Shown piece by piece: positions 50,413-60,113 of a stretch of DNA of 64,000 nucleotides (the first letter of the stretch is position 1; every line of letters begins with the position of its first letter). The translations under genes were made by a program, and so were the position numbers. The DNA is from Phycisphaeraceae bacterium. Lineage in GTDB: Bacteria; Planctomycetota; Phycisphaerae; Phycisphaerales; SM1A02. The notes under the pieces are model-generated. The model saw only the letters and a list, made by a program, of their open reading frames with translations. It did not search any database and was not told the DNA's origin. The DNA is taken from contig SHAP01000003.1 in assembly GCA_004213555.1 (NCBI GenBank), forward strand, positions 62,001-126,000, read 5' to 3'.

Positions 50413-51618
50413 ATGTGCAAAATCTCACGTCGCGATTCACTCAAAGCCTCGCTCCTCGCTAGCGCGGCACCGGCCTTCTACTCCTCCCGAGCTTGGAGTG
50501 CCCAATTCGAGCCCATACGAATCGGACTCATTGGGGTTGGCAACCGCGGGAATGCAAATCTTACCGAGGTATCTCATGAACACGTGGTCGCCCTGTGTGA
50601 TGTGGACGACCGCTACTTGAAGAGCGCTGCCAACGAATATCAAGAGGCCGCAACCTTTCGGGATTACCGCGAAATGTTGGAGGCGGATCTCGACCTTGAT
50701 GCCGTCGTGGTTTCGACGCCGGACCACACCCACGCCCCCGCATCAATAGCCGCCATGCAACGTGGTCTGCACTGCTACTGCGAGAAGCCACTGACCCACA
50801 GCGTGGAAGAAGCCAAGGCCATGGCCAAGTTGGGCAAAGGGCTGGTCACCCAAATGGGGACGCAAATCCACGCCGGAGACAACTATCGGCGGGTCGTGGA
50901 ATTGATGCGAACACAGCCCATCGGCAAGGTGACAGAAGTGCATGTTTGGTGCGGGAAAGACTGGTCCGGCGGACGAAACAGTGCACCAGAACAGTCGGCG
51001 CCCGATCACCTCGACTGGAAGTTGTGGCTTGGGGACCGTGCCGACCGACCGTACCGCGATGGCTTGCACCCGGGAAGCTGGCGACGCTTCTGGGAGTTTG
51101 GCGGCGGCACCTTGGCCGACATGGGCTGCCACTACATGGACTTGCCTTTTTGGGCCCTCGAACTTGGCACGCCCAAGGTTGTCACGGCCGACGCGCCCGA
51201 GCCTGCACATCCCGTGGGCACGCCCAAAGATCTCCACTGCGCTTGGACGTTCGACCACCAAGGGCACGAGCTGGTCTTTCATTGGTACGACGGTTCCCGA
51301 CGCCCAGACTGCTTGTCTTCACTGTCGTACAACCATGGGCAGCCCGTCGACTGGAATTCGGGCGTCCTGTTCGTGGGCGAAGACGGCATGGTCCTGGCCG
51401 ACTACGGACGCCATTACCTGCTGCCCGAGCAACAATTCGTGGGCTTCACTCCGCCGCCACCAAGCATCTCCAGTTCGATCGGGCACCACCGTGAATGGCT
51501 CGAAGCCATCCGCACTGGCGGTCCAACGACGTGCCATTTTGCTTACAGCGGCAACTTGACCCAGACGGTGCTCTTGGGCAATCAGGCGTACCGCGCGGGC
51601 GGATCACTGAAGCTCTGA
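50413..51618 (+). CDS. Tat-exported Gfo/Idh/MocA-family oxidoreductase
   Basis: A 401-aa NAD(P)-dependent oxidoreductase. A twin-arginine signal (SRRDSLKASLLASAAPAF) precedes the Rossmann IGLIGVGNRGNAN. STPDHTHAPASIAAMQRG and CEKPLTHSVEEA carry the conserved Lys and Pro of the family, and GGGTLADMGCHYMDLPFW is the substrate-side His motif. Many planctomycete members act outside the cytoplasm on sulfated or other marine sugars; the substrate here is unknown. ATG at 50413 is preferred over a GTG at 50404. Its last 15 bases overlap the convergent membrane-protein gene. Confidence 0.9.
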   Translation: MCKISRRDSLKASLLASAAPAFYSSRAWSAQFEPIRIGLIGVGNRGNANLTEVSHEHVVALCDVDDRYLKSAANEYQEAATFRDYREMLEADLDLDAVVVSTPDHTHAPASIAAMQRGLHCYCEKPLTHSVEEAKAMAKLGKGLVTQMGTQIHAGDNYRRVVELMRTQPIGKVTEVHVWCGKDWSGGRNSAPEQSAPDHLDWKLWLGDRADRPYRDGLHPGSWRRFWEFGGGTLADMGCHYMDLPFWALELGTPKVVTADAPEPAHPVGTPKDLHCAWTFDHQGHELVFHWYDGSRRPDCLSSLSYNHGQPVDWNSGVLFVGEDGMVLADYGRHYLLPEQQFVGFTPPPPSISSSIGHHREWLEAIRTGGPTTCHFAYSGNLTQTVLLGNQAYRAGGSLKL

Positions 51619-52914
51619 CGGAGTTTGCCCCAGACCGCGCGCCCGCCACCACAGCCAAAGGCCTTGGGCCAGATAGCCCACACTGGTGGCGGTTCCAGCA
51701 ACCACCAAGCCACCGAACTTGCCCGACCACACGCCCAGCGCCAACAACGAGCAATCCACGATCAAAAAGCACACCACACTTTCGGTGATGGCTCTGGTTT
51801 TGTGAAAGTGAACCAAAAAGCCCTGCCAGTATGAGTGCATGCAGTTCAAAATGGCAATCGGAGCCACGAACCACGCGGCATAGCGGGCCAACTCCGCCAA
51901 CCGCGGCTCGAGACCAAGAATTTCTTCGAAGTACCACGCCCCCAGTGGTGTCGCAAAGCCCAGAGAAATCAGTGATGCCGACCCGCCCACGGCGAGTCCC
52001 ATACCAAACAACGTTCGACGTGCGTCGTGGGCGCCGGCGTGTTTGACCACCACTTCGTTGAACGCGTGTCCCACGCTGCGTAGCAAAAATGTCGAGCCCA
52101 TCAAAGGGCCCCACACCGCCAAGGTGTCGACCGGGTTGGGCATTTGGGCCATCGCCGTCGAACCAATGGGACGACCAATGAACCCAATCAATGGGGTGAT
52201 GGCCAAGGGCCAATAGAAGACAGCGATGCTCTTCCAACCTGGAGGAGGAGAAGCGTGTTCTGCCAATGGGCCTCGAAGCACTTTTCGCATGAAGCAGCGG
52301 GCGGCAATGGCTTCACAGAACACCGCAAACGACAAAGCCCCCCCGGCCAGAGCGGCCCCATCAAGCCAACGGGTCCAAAGTCCCACCGCCAAGAACAAAC
52401 ACAGCGTCAACAAACGAACCCCAGTGCCTTTGGTGACGGAGCTGGCGTGTCCAAACCGAATCAAGACACCCTGGTGGAATCGTCGGTCGGCGATGGCCCA
52501 CGTCCAAGGCGTCATCCACTGCAACGAGCGGCGGGCGGGCTCCAAAGTTTCTGCCGGTGCCCCCATCACGTCCCCCACGATGACATCAAAGAGTGGAGTG
52601 AAGGCCACCGCTACGTGCACCATTGTGCAGACCGCCGCCAAAGCATGGCTGAAGAACAACAACCGGCGGTACGCCGCCCGATCGGTGCACAACTTCGTGC
52701 TGGCCGCGAGCAACATGATGATGGGCGTCTCGATCAGAATTGCCAGCGGAAACGAAAGCCCCCCATGCCCCGCGAGCTGCGCGGTCGAATCGGGAAGTTT
52801 GGTGACTGCACCCACCACAAATGGATCTTCGACCGCCATCAGCAACCAGCTGAGGGCAAGGGGAATCCAATCGCGAAGAACATCGGCGGCCCGCAGCGGG
52901 CGTGCAGGCTGCAT
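51604..52914 (-). CDS. multi-pass MATE/ANKH-like membrane protein
   Basis: A 436-aa protein with about eleven to twelve hydrophobic segments and no soluble domains. A central FYWPLAITPLIGFIGRPIGS stretch resembles the FWWPLAL..ISRPI region of vertebrate ANKH and some MOP-superfamily flippases. The fold is therefore probably an exporter or flippase of this type; pyrophosphate, citrate, lipid or drug are all possible substrates. The gene has no close neighbour on its strand except the symporter, 14 bases upstream of its ATG. Confidence 0.55.
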   Translation of the reverse strand: MQPARPLRAADVLRDWIPLALSWLLMAVEDPFVVGAVTKLPDSTAQLAGHGGLSFPLAILIETPIIMLLAASTKLCTDRAAYRRLLFFSHALAAVCTMVHVAVAFTPLFDVIVGDVMGAPAETLEPARRSLQWMTPWTWAIADRRFHQGVLIRFGHASSVTKGTGVRLLTLCLFLAVGLWTRWLDGAALAGGALSFAVFCEAIAARCFMRKVLRGPLAEHASPPPGWKSIAVFYWPLAITPLIGFIGRPIGSTAMAQMPNPVDTLAVWGPLMGSTFLLRSVGHAFNEVVVKHAGAHDARRTLFGMGLAVGGSASLISLGFATPLGAWYFEEILGLEPRLAELARYAAWFVAPIAILNCMHSYWQGFLVHFHKTRAITESVVCFLIVDCSLLALGVWSGKFGGLVVAGTATSVGYLAQGLWLWWRARGLGQTPSELQ

Positions 52915-52928
52915 TCGTAAATCTTAGG

Positions 52929-54737
52929 TCAGTGCGATGTCGCAGCACCCGCCCCTTTGGGCACCCGAATGGCCCGCACCATGTCTTGGGTGCTGGCGCT
53001 CGGCGCGGGGAAGCATGCACCAACCACCAGACTGACGACAAAGTTCAGCACCATCCCCACCGATCCGATGCCCTTGGGGCCAATGCCGAACCACCAATGG
53101 TCAACGGTGTCGAGTTCTGGATGCAAGAAACGAAACCAGACGATTGCGCTGGCCGTAAAGAGCAGACCAGTGACCATTCCCGCCGCCGCGCCTTGCTTGT
53201 TCATGCGGGTGCTGAAAATACCCAGCACAATCACGGGGAAGAATGTGCTGGCGGCCAAGCCAAAGGCGAACGCCACCACCTCCGCGACAAATCCCGGGGG
53301 ATCGATCCCCAACCAACCCGCCACCACCACCGCACCCACAATGGCAATTCGCGCGGCCCGCAACTCGCCCTTTTCGGAGATGTTGGGAAGCAGCCCACGC
53401 TTGAGGAGGTCGTGAGAAATACTGGTCGACACCACCAGCAGCAAACCCGCCGCGGTGGAGAGGGCCGCCGCCAAACCACCCGCGGCGACCAAGGCCACCA
53501 CCCAATTGGGAAGGCCGGAAATTTCTGGATTGGCCAAGACCATGATGTCACGATCAACGTAGAGCTCGTTCTTGGCTTCGGTCGGTTCGTTGACCAGCAT
53601 CCGTTCGCCGTGGTCGCCTCGCGCTTCATCGGAAACAAAAGAAGGCTTGCCTACGAACGCCGCCCCGGGAGCGTAGTCCACAGCGCCATCGCCATCCTTG
53701 TCGACCCAAGCAATCAACCCAATGTCTTCCCAAGAACGCACCCACTCGGGCAATGGCTTGATGGACGGGTCGTCATTGGTCTCGGCCGAGACCGACCACG
53801 ACGCATCACGCACAGATTCCATCAAGTTGTAACGGGCAAAGACCGCGATGGCCGGAGCCGTGGTGTAGAGCAACGCAATGAAGAGCAGCGCCCACAGCGC
53901 GCTGGTCCGCGCATCGCGAACCTTTGGCACCGTAAAGAACCGAACGATCACATGGGGCAGGCCTGCCGTACCCACCATCAGCGCCAAGGTGATGGCAAAG
54001 AGATTGAGAACATTCCCCCCGCCCTGCTCGGTGTAGGGCGTGAATCCCAACTCACGATCCAGCCCTTCCAACTTGGCCAGCACGCTGGCGTCTTCGCCGC
54101 CCCATCCGAAGCCAAGTTGTGGAATGGGAAGGCCCGAAAAGCGCAGCGAGAGAAAGATTGCGGGAACCATGAAGGCAAAAATCAGCACGCAATACTGCGC
54201 CACCTGGGTGTAGGTGATGCCTTTCATACCGCCAAGGACGGCGTAGAACAGCACGATGGCCATGCCCACCAACACACCGGTCTCAACTGGCACTTCCAAG
54301 AAACGCCCGAAGACCACCCCGACGCCGCGCATTTGACCCGCGACATATGTGAATGAGACAAAGAGCGCGCACACGACCGCCAGAAATCGAACCGTGGTGC
54401 TCTCGTACCGATCCCCCACAAAATCAGGAACCGTGAACTTGCCAAACTTCCGCAAGAAAGGCGCCAGCAACACCGCGAGCAACACGTAGCCGCCCGTCCA
54501 TCCCATCAAATACACCGATCCACCGTATCCCGCAAAAGCAATGATTCCGGCCATGGAGATGAAGGATGCCGCGCTCATCCAATCGGCCGCGGTCGCCATG
54601 CCGTTGGCCAAAGGAGAGACCCCTTTCCCCGCCACATAAAATTCACGGGTGCTCGAGGCACGAGTCCACCATGCAATGGCGGTGTACAAACCAAAAGTCA
54701 ATACAACAAAGATGGCGGTCCAAACCTGCACGGTCAT
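52929..54737 (-). CDS. sodium/solute symporter (SSS family, VC_2705-type large subunit)
   Basis: A 602-aa integral membrane protein with about thirteen helices. It shows the family segments TAADWMSAASFISMAGII and GWTGGYVLLAVLLAPFLRKF, KFTVPDFVGDRY, and AAGGLAAALSTAAGLLLVVS. A loop with DKDGDGAVDYAP, a calcium-loop-like sequence, lies between helices and is also seen in related symporters of this type. It takes up a small organic acid or similar substrate with sodium. The DUF4212 small-subunit gene overlaps its start (ATGA) and is transcribed first, which confirms the two-part system. Confidence 0.9.
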   Translation of the reverse strand: MTVQVWTAIFVVLTFGLYTAIAWWTRASSTREFYVAGKGVSPLANGMATAADWMSAASFISMAGIIAFAGYGGSVYLMGWTGGYVLLAVLLAPFLRKFGKFTVPDFVGDRYESTTVRFLAVVCALFVSFTYVAGQMRGVGVVFGRFLEVPVETGVLVGMAIVLFYAVLGGMKGITYTQVAQYCVLIFAFMVPAIFLSLRFSGLPIPQLGFGWGGEDASVLAKLEGLDRELGFTPYTEQGGGNVLNLFAITLALMVGTAGLPHVIVRFFTVPKVRDARTSALWALLFIALLYTTAPAIAVFARYNLMESVRDASWSVSAETNDDPSIKPLPEWVRSWEDIGLIAWVDKDGDGAVDYAPGAAFVGKPSFVSDEARGDHGERMLVNEPTEAKNELYVDRDIMVLANPEISGLPNWVVALVAAGGLAAALSTAAGLLLVVSTSISHDLLKRGLLPNISEKGELRAARIAIVGAVVVAGWLGIDPPGFVAEVVAFAFGLAASTFFPVIVLGIFSTRMNKQGAAAGMVTGLLFTASAIVWFRFLHPELDTVDHWWFGIGPKGIGSVGMVLNFVVSLVVGACFPAPSASTQDMVRAIRVPKGAGAATSH

Positions 54738-55000
54738 TGGTCGTCCTCCTCCACCCCAGCGTCACGGTCGAGCCCGCGCATCTTTCGGGCGTAGCCCCAA
54801 ATGATCAGAACGAAGACCAAAATGGAACCCTGTTGGGCCATCCAGAATCCCAGCGGGAAGCCAGTCCCCGGAATGGTGATCGCGTCCAACTGTTCTTTGA
54901 ACAGCACGCCGGCCCCCAAACCGGCCACGAACCACACCCCCAGAAGAACCCCCGTCAGGCGAAGAACTCGCCGCCAATAGCGTGCATGCTGTTGCTCCAT
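54734..55000 (-). CDS. DUF4212 symporter small subunit
   Basis: An 88-aa protein with two membrane helices: VLRLTGVLLGVWFVAGLGAG, and PLGFWMAQQGSILVFVLIIW ending GYARKMRGLDRD, the typical DUF4212 pattern. DUF4212 proteins always accompany the VC_2705-type symporter encoded next and are thought to be its small subunit. The ATG at 55000 starts the family-typical basic leader (QQHARYWRRVL). The same frame is open far upstream to 55963, but that stretch is the antisense of the exonuclease gene. Confidence 0.88.
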   Translation of the reverse strand: MEQQHARYWRRVLRLTGVLLGVWFVAGLGAGVLFKEQLDAITIPGTGFPLGFWMAQQGSILVFVLIIWGYARKMRGLDRDAGVEEDDQ

Positions 55001-55024
55001 GGCTTCTAGGATCGGTTCAGACCG

Positions 55025-56065
55025 ATGTCCTCGTCCACTCCCATCCCAACTGATCTCCTGGTGCCCACCGCCAAAGGGCTCTATTGCGAACGTGGTGGTT
55101 TTTTCATCGACCCACGCCGTCCGGTCGCCCGGGCGATCACCACCCACGCCCACACTGACCATGCCCCACCCGGTTGCGATCAATATGTGTGCACTCCCCG
55201 GACCGCCGATTTGATTCGATCCCGATACGGACCAGAACAAAACTTCCTCACGCTCGAGTGGGGCACGCAGCATCAGTTCGGTGAGGTGATGGTCAGCTTG
55301 CATCCCGCCGGACACATCATGGGCTCCGCGCAGATTCGCATCGAGGCGCTCGATGGTGGACCGGTCTGGGTGGTCACCGGCGATTGCAAAGACGATGATG
55401 ACCCCACCACCGAAGCGTTTGAATCGGTGCCGTGTGACGTACTCATCATTGAAAGTACGTTCGGTCTCCCGATCTACCATTGGCCTGAACCCGAGACCGT
55501 GCTGTCTCAGATCAACGATTGGTGGGCCACCAACGCCGACCAAGAACGCACCTGCGTGGTCATGACCTATGCGGTGGGGAAAGCGCAGCGGCTGTTGGCG
55601 GGGCTGGATCCCAACATCGGACCCATCGGGATTCATGGTGCGTTGGTTGGTCCGACCGAGGTGTACCGGGCGGCAGGTATCGAACTGCCTGAGACCATCC
55701 GCGCGGGCCGCGACACCGCCACCGAACTGCAAGGCCGAGGCATCATCGTGTGCCCACCCTCCGCCGCCGGGACTCCGTGGATTCGAAGGTTCTCCGGCAA
55801 GGATGGCATGGAAACGGCATTTGCCTCCGGATGGATGGCGGTCCGAGGTCGCCAACGTTGGCGCGGGGTTGATCGCGGGTTCATTCTCAGTGACCACGCC
55901 GATTGGAACGGACTGCTCAACATCGTTCGCAACAGCAAGGCCAAACGCGTGGGCGTCACCCACGGATCAACCGAGGCTTTTTCGCGCTATCTCCAAGAAT
56001 TCGAAGGTCTGGAGAGCTTTGTCCTGGGCGATCAACGGGCCACCAGCGATGGAGACGACGGATGA
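55025..56065 (+). CDS. ligase-associated DNA exonuclease (MBL fold)
   Basis: A 346-aa metallo-beta-lactamase/beta-CASP-like nuclease of the ligase-associated family. Metal ligands are visible in THAHTDHAPPG, in the His of HPAGHIMGSAQIRI and in the Asp of VVTGDCKDDDDP. The start LLVPTAKGLYCERGGFFIDP is characteristic, and FILSDHADWNGLL is the later metal His/Asp region. It opens the four-gene repair operon and overlaps the ligase by ATGA. It is predicted to process DNA ends for the partner ligase. Confidence 0.9.
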   Translation: MSSSTPIPTDLLVPTAKGLYCERGGFFIDPRRPVARAITTHAHTDHAPPGCDQYVCTPRTADLIRSRYGPEQNFLTLEWGTQHQFGEVMVSLHPAGHIMGSAQIRIEALDGGPVWVVTGDCKDDDDPTTEAFESVPCDVLIIESTFGLPIYHWPEPETVLSQINDWWATNADQERTCVVMTYAVGKAQRLLAGLDPNIGPIGIHGALVGPTEVYRAAGIELPETIRAGRDTATELQGRGIIVCPPSAAGTPWIRRFSGKDGMETAFASGWMAVRGRQRWRGVDRGFILSDHADWNGLLNIVRNSKAKRVGVTHGSTEAFSRYLQEFEGLESFVLGDQRATSDGDDG

Positions 56066-57681
56066 GGCGCTTCGTCCAGCTTGCTCTTGAATTGGAACAA
56101 ACGGTGCGTACCAACCGAAAGGTGAGCGCGTTGTCGTCGTACTTCCAAGAGGTCGACGCCCACGATGGCGCGTGGGCCGTACGTTTGCTCACGGGTCAGC
56201 GGCCCAAAAAACTTGGGGCCAGTCAGAATCTTCGCAAGTTGGTGCACGAACACATTGGTCTGCCGGACTGGCTGATGGAAGCCTGTCGATCCGCAGTTGG
56301 GGACAGTTCAGAAACTTGGGCGTTGTTGTTTCCGAGCAAATCCAAGACCTGCGAACTTTCATTGGCCCAAACCATCAAGCAGTACGTCCTGCCTTTGGGT
56401 CACCTTGATGAGTCAGGGCAGCGCGCCTGCATCTTGGAGGCACTGGATCAACTGTCTGCCTCCGAGAAGCAGGTGTATTTCAAGATCATTCGCGGGGGGT
56501 TCCGCATGGGGGTCAAAAAGGCCTTGGTGGTCAAAGGACTCGCGGCGGCATCCGGTCTCGAAGAAGCGGTTCTCGCCCACCGGCTGATGGGCGGCCTCGA
56601 CGCCACGCCCGAAGCGTTCCAACACTTGGTCCATCCCGAATCAAGCGAAGAACACGCCCTGCGGGCCTACCCCTTCTTCTTGGCCCCCCCGCTTGATGGC
56701 GAAGCACATCAGTTGGGTGATCGAAAAGAATGGGCCGCCGAATGGAAATGGGATGGCATTCGAATGCAACTGGTGCGACGCAACGGTGTCGAATTGTGGA
56801 CCCGAGGCGAAGAACCCATCTCGGGACAGTTCCCCGAACTGGTGCGCGCCGCCCAAGCACTCCCGGAAGGCACCGTGCTGGATGGTGAATTGTTGCTGTG
56901 GTCGGAAGGACATCCGAAATCCTTTGCTGAATTGCAGACCCGTCTGCACCGTGCTCCCTCGCCGCAAACCCAATTTGACCTTTTTGAAACCACGATCCCC
57001 ATCATGATGGTGTACGACCTGTTGGAATCGGACGGCATCGATCGTCGAGAAGAGTCCTGGGAACATCGAAGGTCTCGTCTTGAAGAAGTCTTGAGAAACA
57101 TCGAGTGTGATCATTTTCATCTCTCCGACATTCTGGATGGATCGTGGGACGCACTAGCCGAACAACGAGACGGAGCACGAGCCAAGCAAACCGAGGGTCT
57201 CATGCTGAAGCACTGCCAGTCCATCTACGGACGTGGCCGGTCTTCTGGTCGGGCCGGATGGTTCAAATGGAAGCTGGATCCCTACACGGTCGATTGCGTT
57301 TTGATCGGCGCACAGACTGGATCTGGTCGCCGGGCCGATCTGTACACGGACTACACCTTCGCGGTGTGGCAGGACGATTCACCCGACGCAGAGTTGGTGA
57401 CTTTTGCCAAGGCCTATTCTGGTCTCACCCAAAAAGAAATTGAACGGCTCGACCGTTGGATCCGTGCCAACACGATTTCCCAGCGTGGGCCATTCCGGCA
57501 AGTCAAACCCATGTTGGTTTTCGAACTTGGATTTGAAGGGTTGCGACGCTCACCACGACACAAATCAGGAATCGCGGTGCGTTTTCCACGAATCTTGCGT
57601 TGGCGAGAAGACAAGCCGGCCCAAGAAGCCGACCGAGTGACGGCGCTGGAAGTGTTGCTGGAGCCTGAATCTTCATGCTGA
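56062..57681 (+). CDS. ATP-dependent DNA ligase
   Basis: A 539-aa ATP-dependent ligase. The N-terminal DNA-binding domain spans about residues 1-200. The nucleotidyltransferase motif I is AEWKWDGIRMQ, with Lys as the AMP acceptor. ELWTRGEEPISGQFPEL is motif Ia/III-like, VLDGELLLW is motif III, EGLMLKH is motif IV, and WFKWKLDPYTVD is motif V. The C-terminal OB domain follows. The start at 56062 overlaps the exonuclease stop (ATGA); an ORF from 55903 is inside that gene. It overlaps the helicase by 7 bases. Confidence 0.93.
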   Translation: MRRFVQLALELEQTVRTNRKVSALSSYFQEVDAHDGAWAVRLLTGQRPKKLGASQNLRKLVHEHIGLPDWLMEACRSAVGDSSETWALLFPSKSKTCELSLAQTIKQYVLPLGHLDESGQRACILEALDQLSASEKQVYFKIIRGGFRMGVKKALVVKGLAAASGLEEAVLAHRLMGGLDATPEAFQHLVHPESSEEHALRAYPFFLAPPLDGEAHQLGDRKEWAAEWKWDGIRMQLVRRNGVELWTRGEEPISGQFPELVRAAQALPEGTVLDGELLLWSEGHPKSFAELQTRLHRAPSPQTQFDLFETTIPIMMVYDLLESDGIDRREESWEHRRSRLEEVLRNIECDHFHLSDILDGSWDALAEQRDGARAKQTEGLMLKHCQSIYGRGRSSGRAGWFKWKLDPYTVDCVLIGAQTGSGRRADLYTDYTFAVWQDDSPDAELVTFAKAYSGLTQKEIERLDRWIRANTISQRGPFRQVKPMLVFELGFEGLRRSPRHKSGIAVRFPRILRWREDKPAQEADRVTALEVLLEPESSC

Positions 57682-60113
57682 AGCCTGCCACAACTTGGTT
57701 TTCTGAACGAGGCTGGAACGTTGCTCCGTTTCAACGCTTGGCCTGGGAATCGTTTTTGGCGGGCAAAGATGGATTGATTCATTCGCCAACTGGCAGCGGA
57801 AAAACCTTGGCCGCCATTGTGGGCCCGTTGCTGGAGAGATTGGCCGAAGCAGAACCATCGGAAGGAACCGATCCCATTCGTGTGATCTGGATCACCCCCC
57901 TGCGGGCTTTGGCCTCGGACACCGCCGCCGCGTTGCGGGAAGCGGTCGAAGGCCTGGGCGTTCCTTTTTCGGTGGCGCTGCGAACTGGAGACACCAGCGC
58001 GGCTGAAAAAACAAAGCAGCGCAAGAAGCTGCCCTCCATTTTGATCACCACACCCGAATCACTGACGTTGTTGCTGACCCACCACGAAGTGCTGGAGCAA
58101 TTCAAAGGTCTTCGGGCCGTGGTGTGTGACGAATGGCACGAATTGCTTGGAAGCAAACGCGGTGTGCAAACCGACTTGGCCCTCAGCCGTTTGAGAAAGC
58201 TCGCGCCCAAACTTCGCGTTTGGGGGGTATCCGCCACGCTGGGCAATGTTCAGGAAGCCGCCCAAGCCTTGGTTGGTCCGGATCGTCCGCCCCCGGAAAT
58301 GGTGCGTGGGACTTCAGAGAAAACCATCGAAGTCGAATGCCTTCTTCCGGAAAAGGTGGAACGCTTGGCGTGGTCAGGGCACATAGGCGTGCGGCTGGTC
58401 CCTCTGGTTCTGAAACGGATACGCCAAGCCAACAGCACCATCATCTTCACCAACACCAGAGCTCAAGCGGAAATTTGGTACCGAGCTCTGGTTCTTGCGG
58501 CTCCAGATTTACTCACTGAAATTGCCCTGCACCACGGTTCCCTGGAACGGAAGCTTCGAGATCGAGTGGAATCGATGTTGAAGGGTGAAGACGGCGGACT
58601 GAGGTGTGTGGTCAGCACCTCCAGCTTGGACCTTGGGGTGGACTTCTCGCCGGTGGATCAAGTCATCCAAATTGGTTCACCCAAAGGTGTTGCACGATTG
58701 TTGCAACGGGCCGGACGATCTGGGCACCAACCTGGAGCGGTGTCACGCATCCTTGGGGTGCCAACCCATGCCATGGAGATTTTGGAGTTTGCGGCCGCCC
58801 GAGCCGCGATCGAACGGGGCGAGTTGGAATCGCGAACTCCAATAGAAAAACCGCTCGACGTTCTTGTTCAACATTTGGTCACCGCGGCGATGGCCGACGG
58901 ATTTCGAGAAGAAGAACTCAAAGCAGAGGTCCGGGGAAGCTGGTCATACCGAAACCTCACCGACCACGAGTGGCAATGGGCCATGCAATTTGTCCGCCAT
59001 GGAGGTGATGCCTTGTCGGTCTATCCAGAATTTTCCCGGATTGCCTCCAAGGACGAACGGTACGAAGTCACATCCAAACTCATCGCCCGACGCCATCGTA
59101 TGAATATTGGCACGATCACGGCCGACGATGCCGTGGCAGTCGCCTACCGAACCGGAAAGCGACTGGGATTTATCGAAGAGACCTTCATCAGTCGACTTCG
59201 CCCAGGAGACCGCTTCGTCTTCGCGGGAAAAATGCTCCGCTTCAAACGGGTCCGGGAAATGACGGCCATTGTCGAGAAGGCTTCGGGCACTCGAGGAGTG
59301 GTGCCCCGCTGGAACGGAGGGCGCATGCCGCTGTCCACGCAATTGGCACGAAGCGTGCAGGAGGAACTCAACGCCTGCGCCAATGGAGACTGGTCCACCC
59401 GAGAACGGCAACGCTTGCAGCCCTTGTTGGAGTTGCAAGCGGAACGCAGCCAAATCCCCACACCAAAGTGCTTGCTTCTGGAGCATCTGGTCCGGGACCG
59501 CAGGCATTATGTCTTCCTCTTCCCTTACGCCGGACGTCTCGCGCACGAAGGCTTGGGTGCGGTGCTCTCGCTTCGGCTGGCTCGGAAATCACCAAGGTCG
59601 GTGCAAGCCGTGGTCAACGACGACGGCATCAAACTTTCTTGCGATGAACCCCTCGACGTGGACGAAACCACATGGCGGCAGCTGCTCAACCCCGAAAACC
59701 TGCTTCCGGATCTGCTTGAATCCATGAACGCGGCAGAGTTTTCAAGACGCCGCTTCCGCGACATCGCCCGGGTGGCCGGACTGACCCAACAGGGCATGCC
59801 AAGTGCCAAGCAGAAATCACGCCATCTTCAAGCATCCAGTGACATGTTTTATGACGTCTTTCATGAGTTTGATCCGAACAACCTGCTGCTGGAGCAAGCG
59901 CAGCGAGAGGTCCTGAATGAACAATTGGAGTTTGAACGCATTCAGTCGGCCCTCGAACGCATTCAACACCAAAGTATGGCCATCGTTGCCTTGGAAAAAT
60001 TGTCACCCTTGTCTTTCCCGCTGTTTGCGGAAAGTCTTCGGGCCACCACCGTGAGCACCCAAACCTGGGAACAGCGAGTCCGAAGATTGTCAGAGATGAT
60101 GGAACACGAATGA
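57675..60113 (+). CDS. ligase-associated DEXH-box helicase (Lhr-like)
   Basis: An 812-aa SF2 helicase. Walker A is HSPTGSGKTLA. Motif II is CDEWHELL, in place of the classical DEAH/DECH. Motif III is GVSATLGNV, SSLDLGVDF precedes motif V, and LLQRAGRSGH is motif VI. The winged-helix and C-terminal domains of the Lhr type follow from about residue 400. The start overlaps the ligase stop region by 7 bases, and its stop overlaps pdeM by ATGA. It probably remodels DNA during the same repair process. Confidence 0.93.
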   Translation: MLKPATTWFSERGWNVAPFQRLAWESFLAGKDGLIHSPTGSGKTLAAIVGPLLERLAEAEPSEGTDPIRVIWITPLRALASDTAAALREAVEGLGVPFSVALRTGDTSAAEKTKQRKKLPSILITTPESLTLLLTHHEVLEQFKGLRAVVCDEWHELLGSKRGVQTDLALSRLRKLAPKLRVWGVSATLGNVQEAAQALVGPDRPPPEMVRGTSEKTIEVECLLPEKVERLAWSGHIGVRLVPLVLKRIRQANSTIIFTNTRAQAEIWYRALVLAAPDLLTEIALHHGSLERKLRDRVESMLKGEDGGLRCVVSTSSLDLGVDFSPVDQVIQIGSPKGVARLLQRAGRSGHQPGAVSRILGVPTHAMEILEFAAARAAIERGELESRTPIEKPLDVLVQHLVTAAMADGFREEELKAEVRGSWSYRNLTDHEWQWAMQFVRHGGDALSVYPEFSRIASKDERYEVTSKLIARRHRMNIGTITADDAVAVAYRTGKRLGFIEETFISRLRPGDRFVFAGKMLRFKRVREMTAIVEKASGTRGVVPRWNGGRMPLSTQLARSVQEELNACANGDWSTRERQRLQPLLELQAERSQIPTPKCLLLEHLVRDRRHYVFLFPYAGRLAHEGLGAVLSLRLARKSPRSVQAVVNDDGIKLSCDEPLDVDETTWRQLLNPENLLPDLLESMNAAEFSRRRFRDIARVAGLTQQGMPSAKQKSRHLQASSDMFYDVFHEFDPNNLLLEQAQREVLNEQLEFERIQSALERIQHQSMAIVALEKLSPLSFPLFAESLRATTVSTQTWEQRVRRLSEMMEHE

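Noticed and set aside
53650-53730. EF-hand-like loop in the symporter as a new calcium-gated transporter.
   Set aside because: As I recall, similar DxDGDG loops occur in other members of this symporter family, and position 12 is Pro instead of Glu, so calcium binding is doubtful.
52902-54356. A 484-codon plus-strand frame opposite the symporter.
   Set aside because: The symporter is unmistakable; this frame is a His/Gln-rich shadow with no domain.
54734-55963. A 409-codon open frame on the minus strand.
   Set aside because: Only its last 88 codons encode a recognisable protein (DUF4212). The rest is the antisense of the exonuclease gene and shows no family-like sequence.
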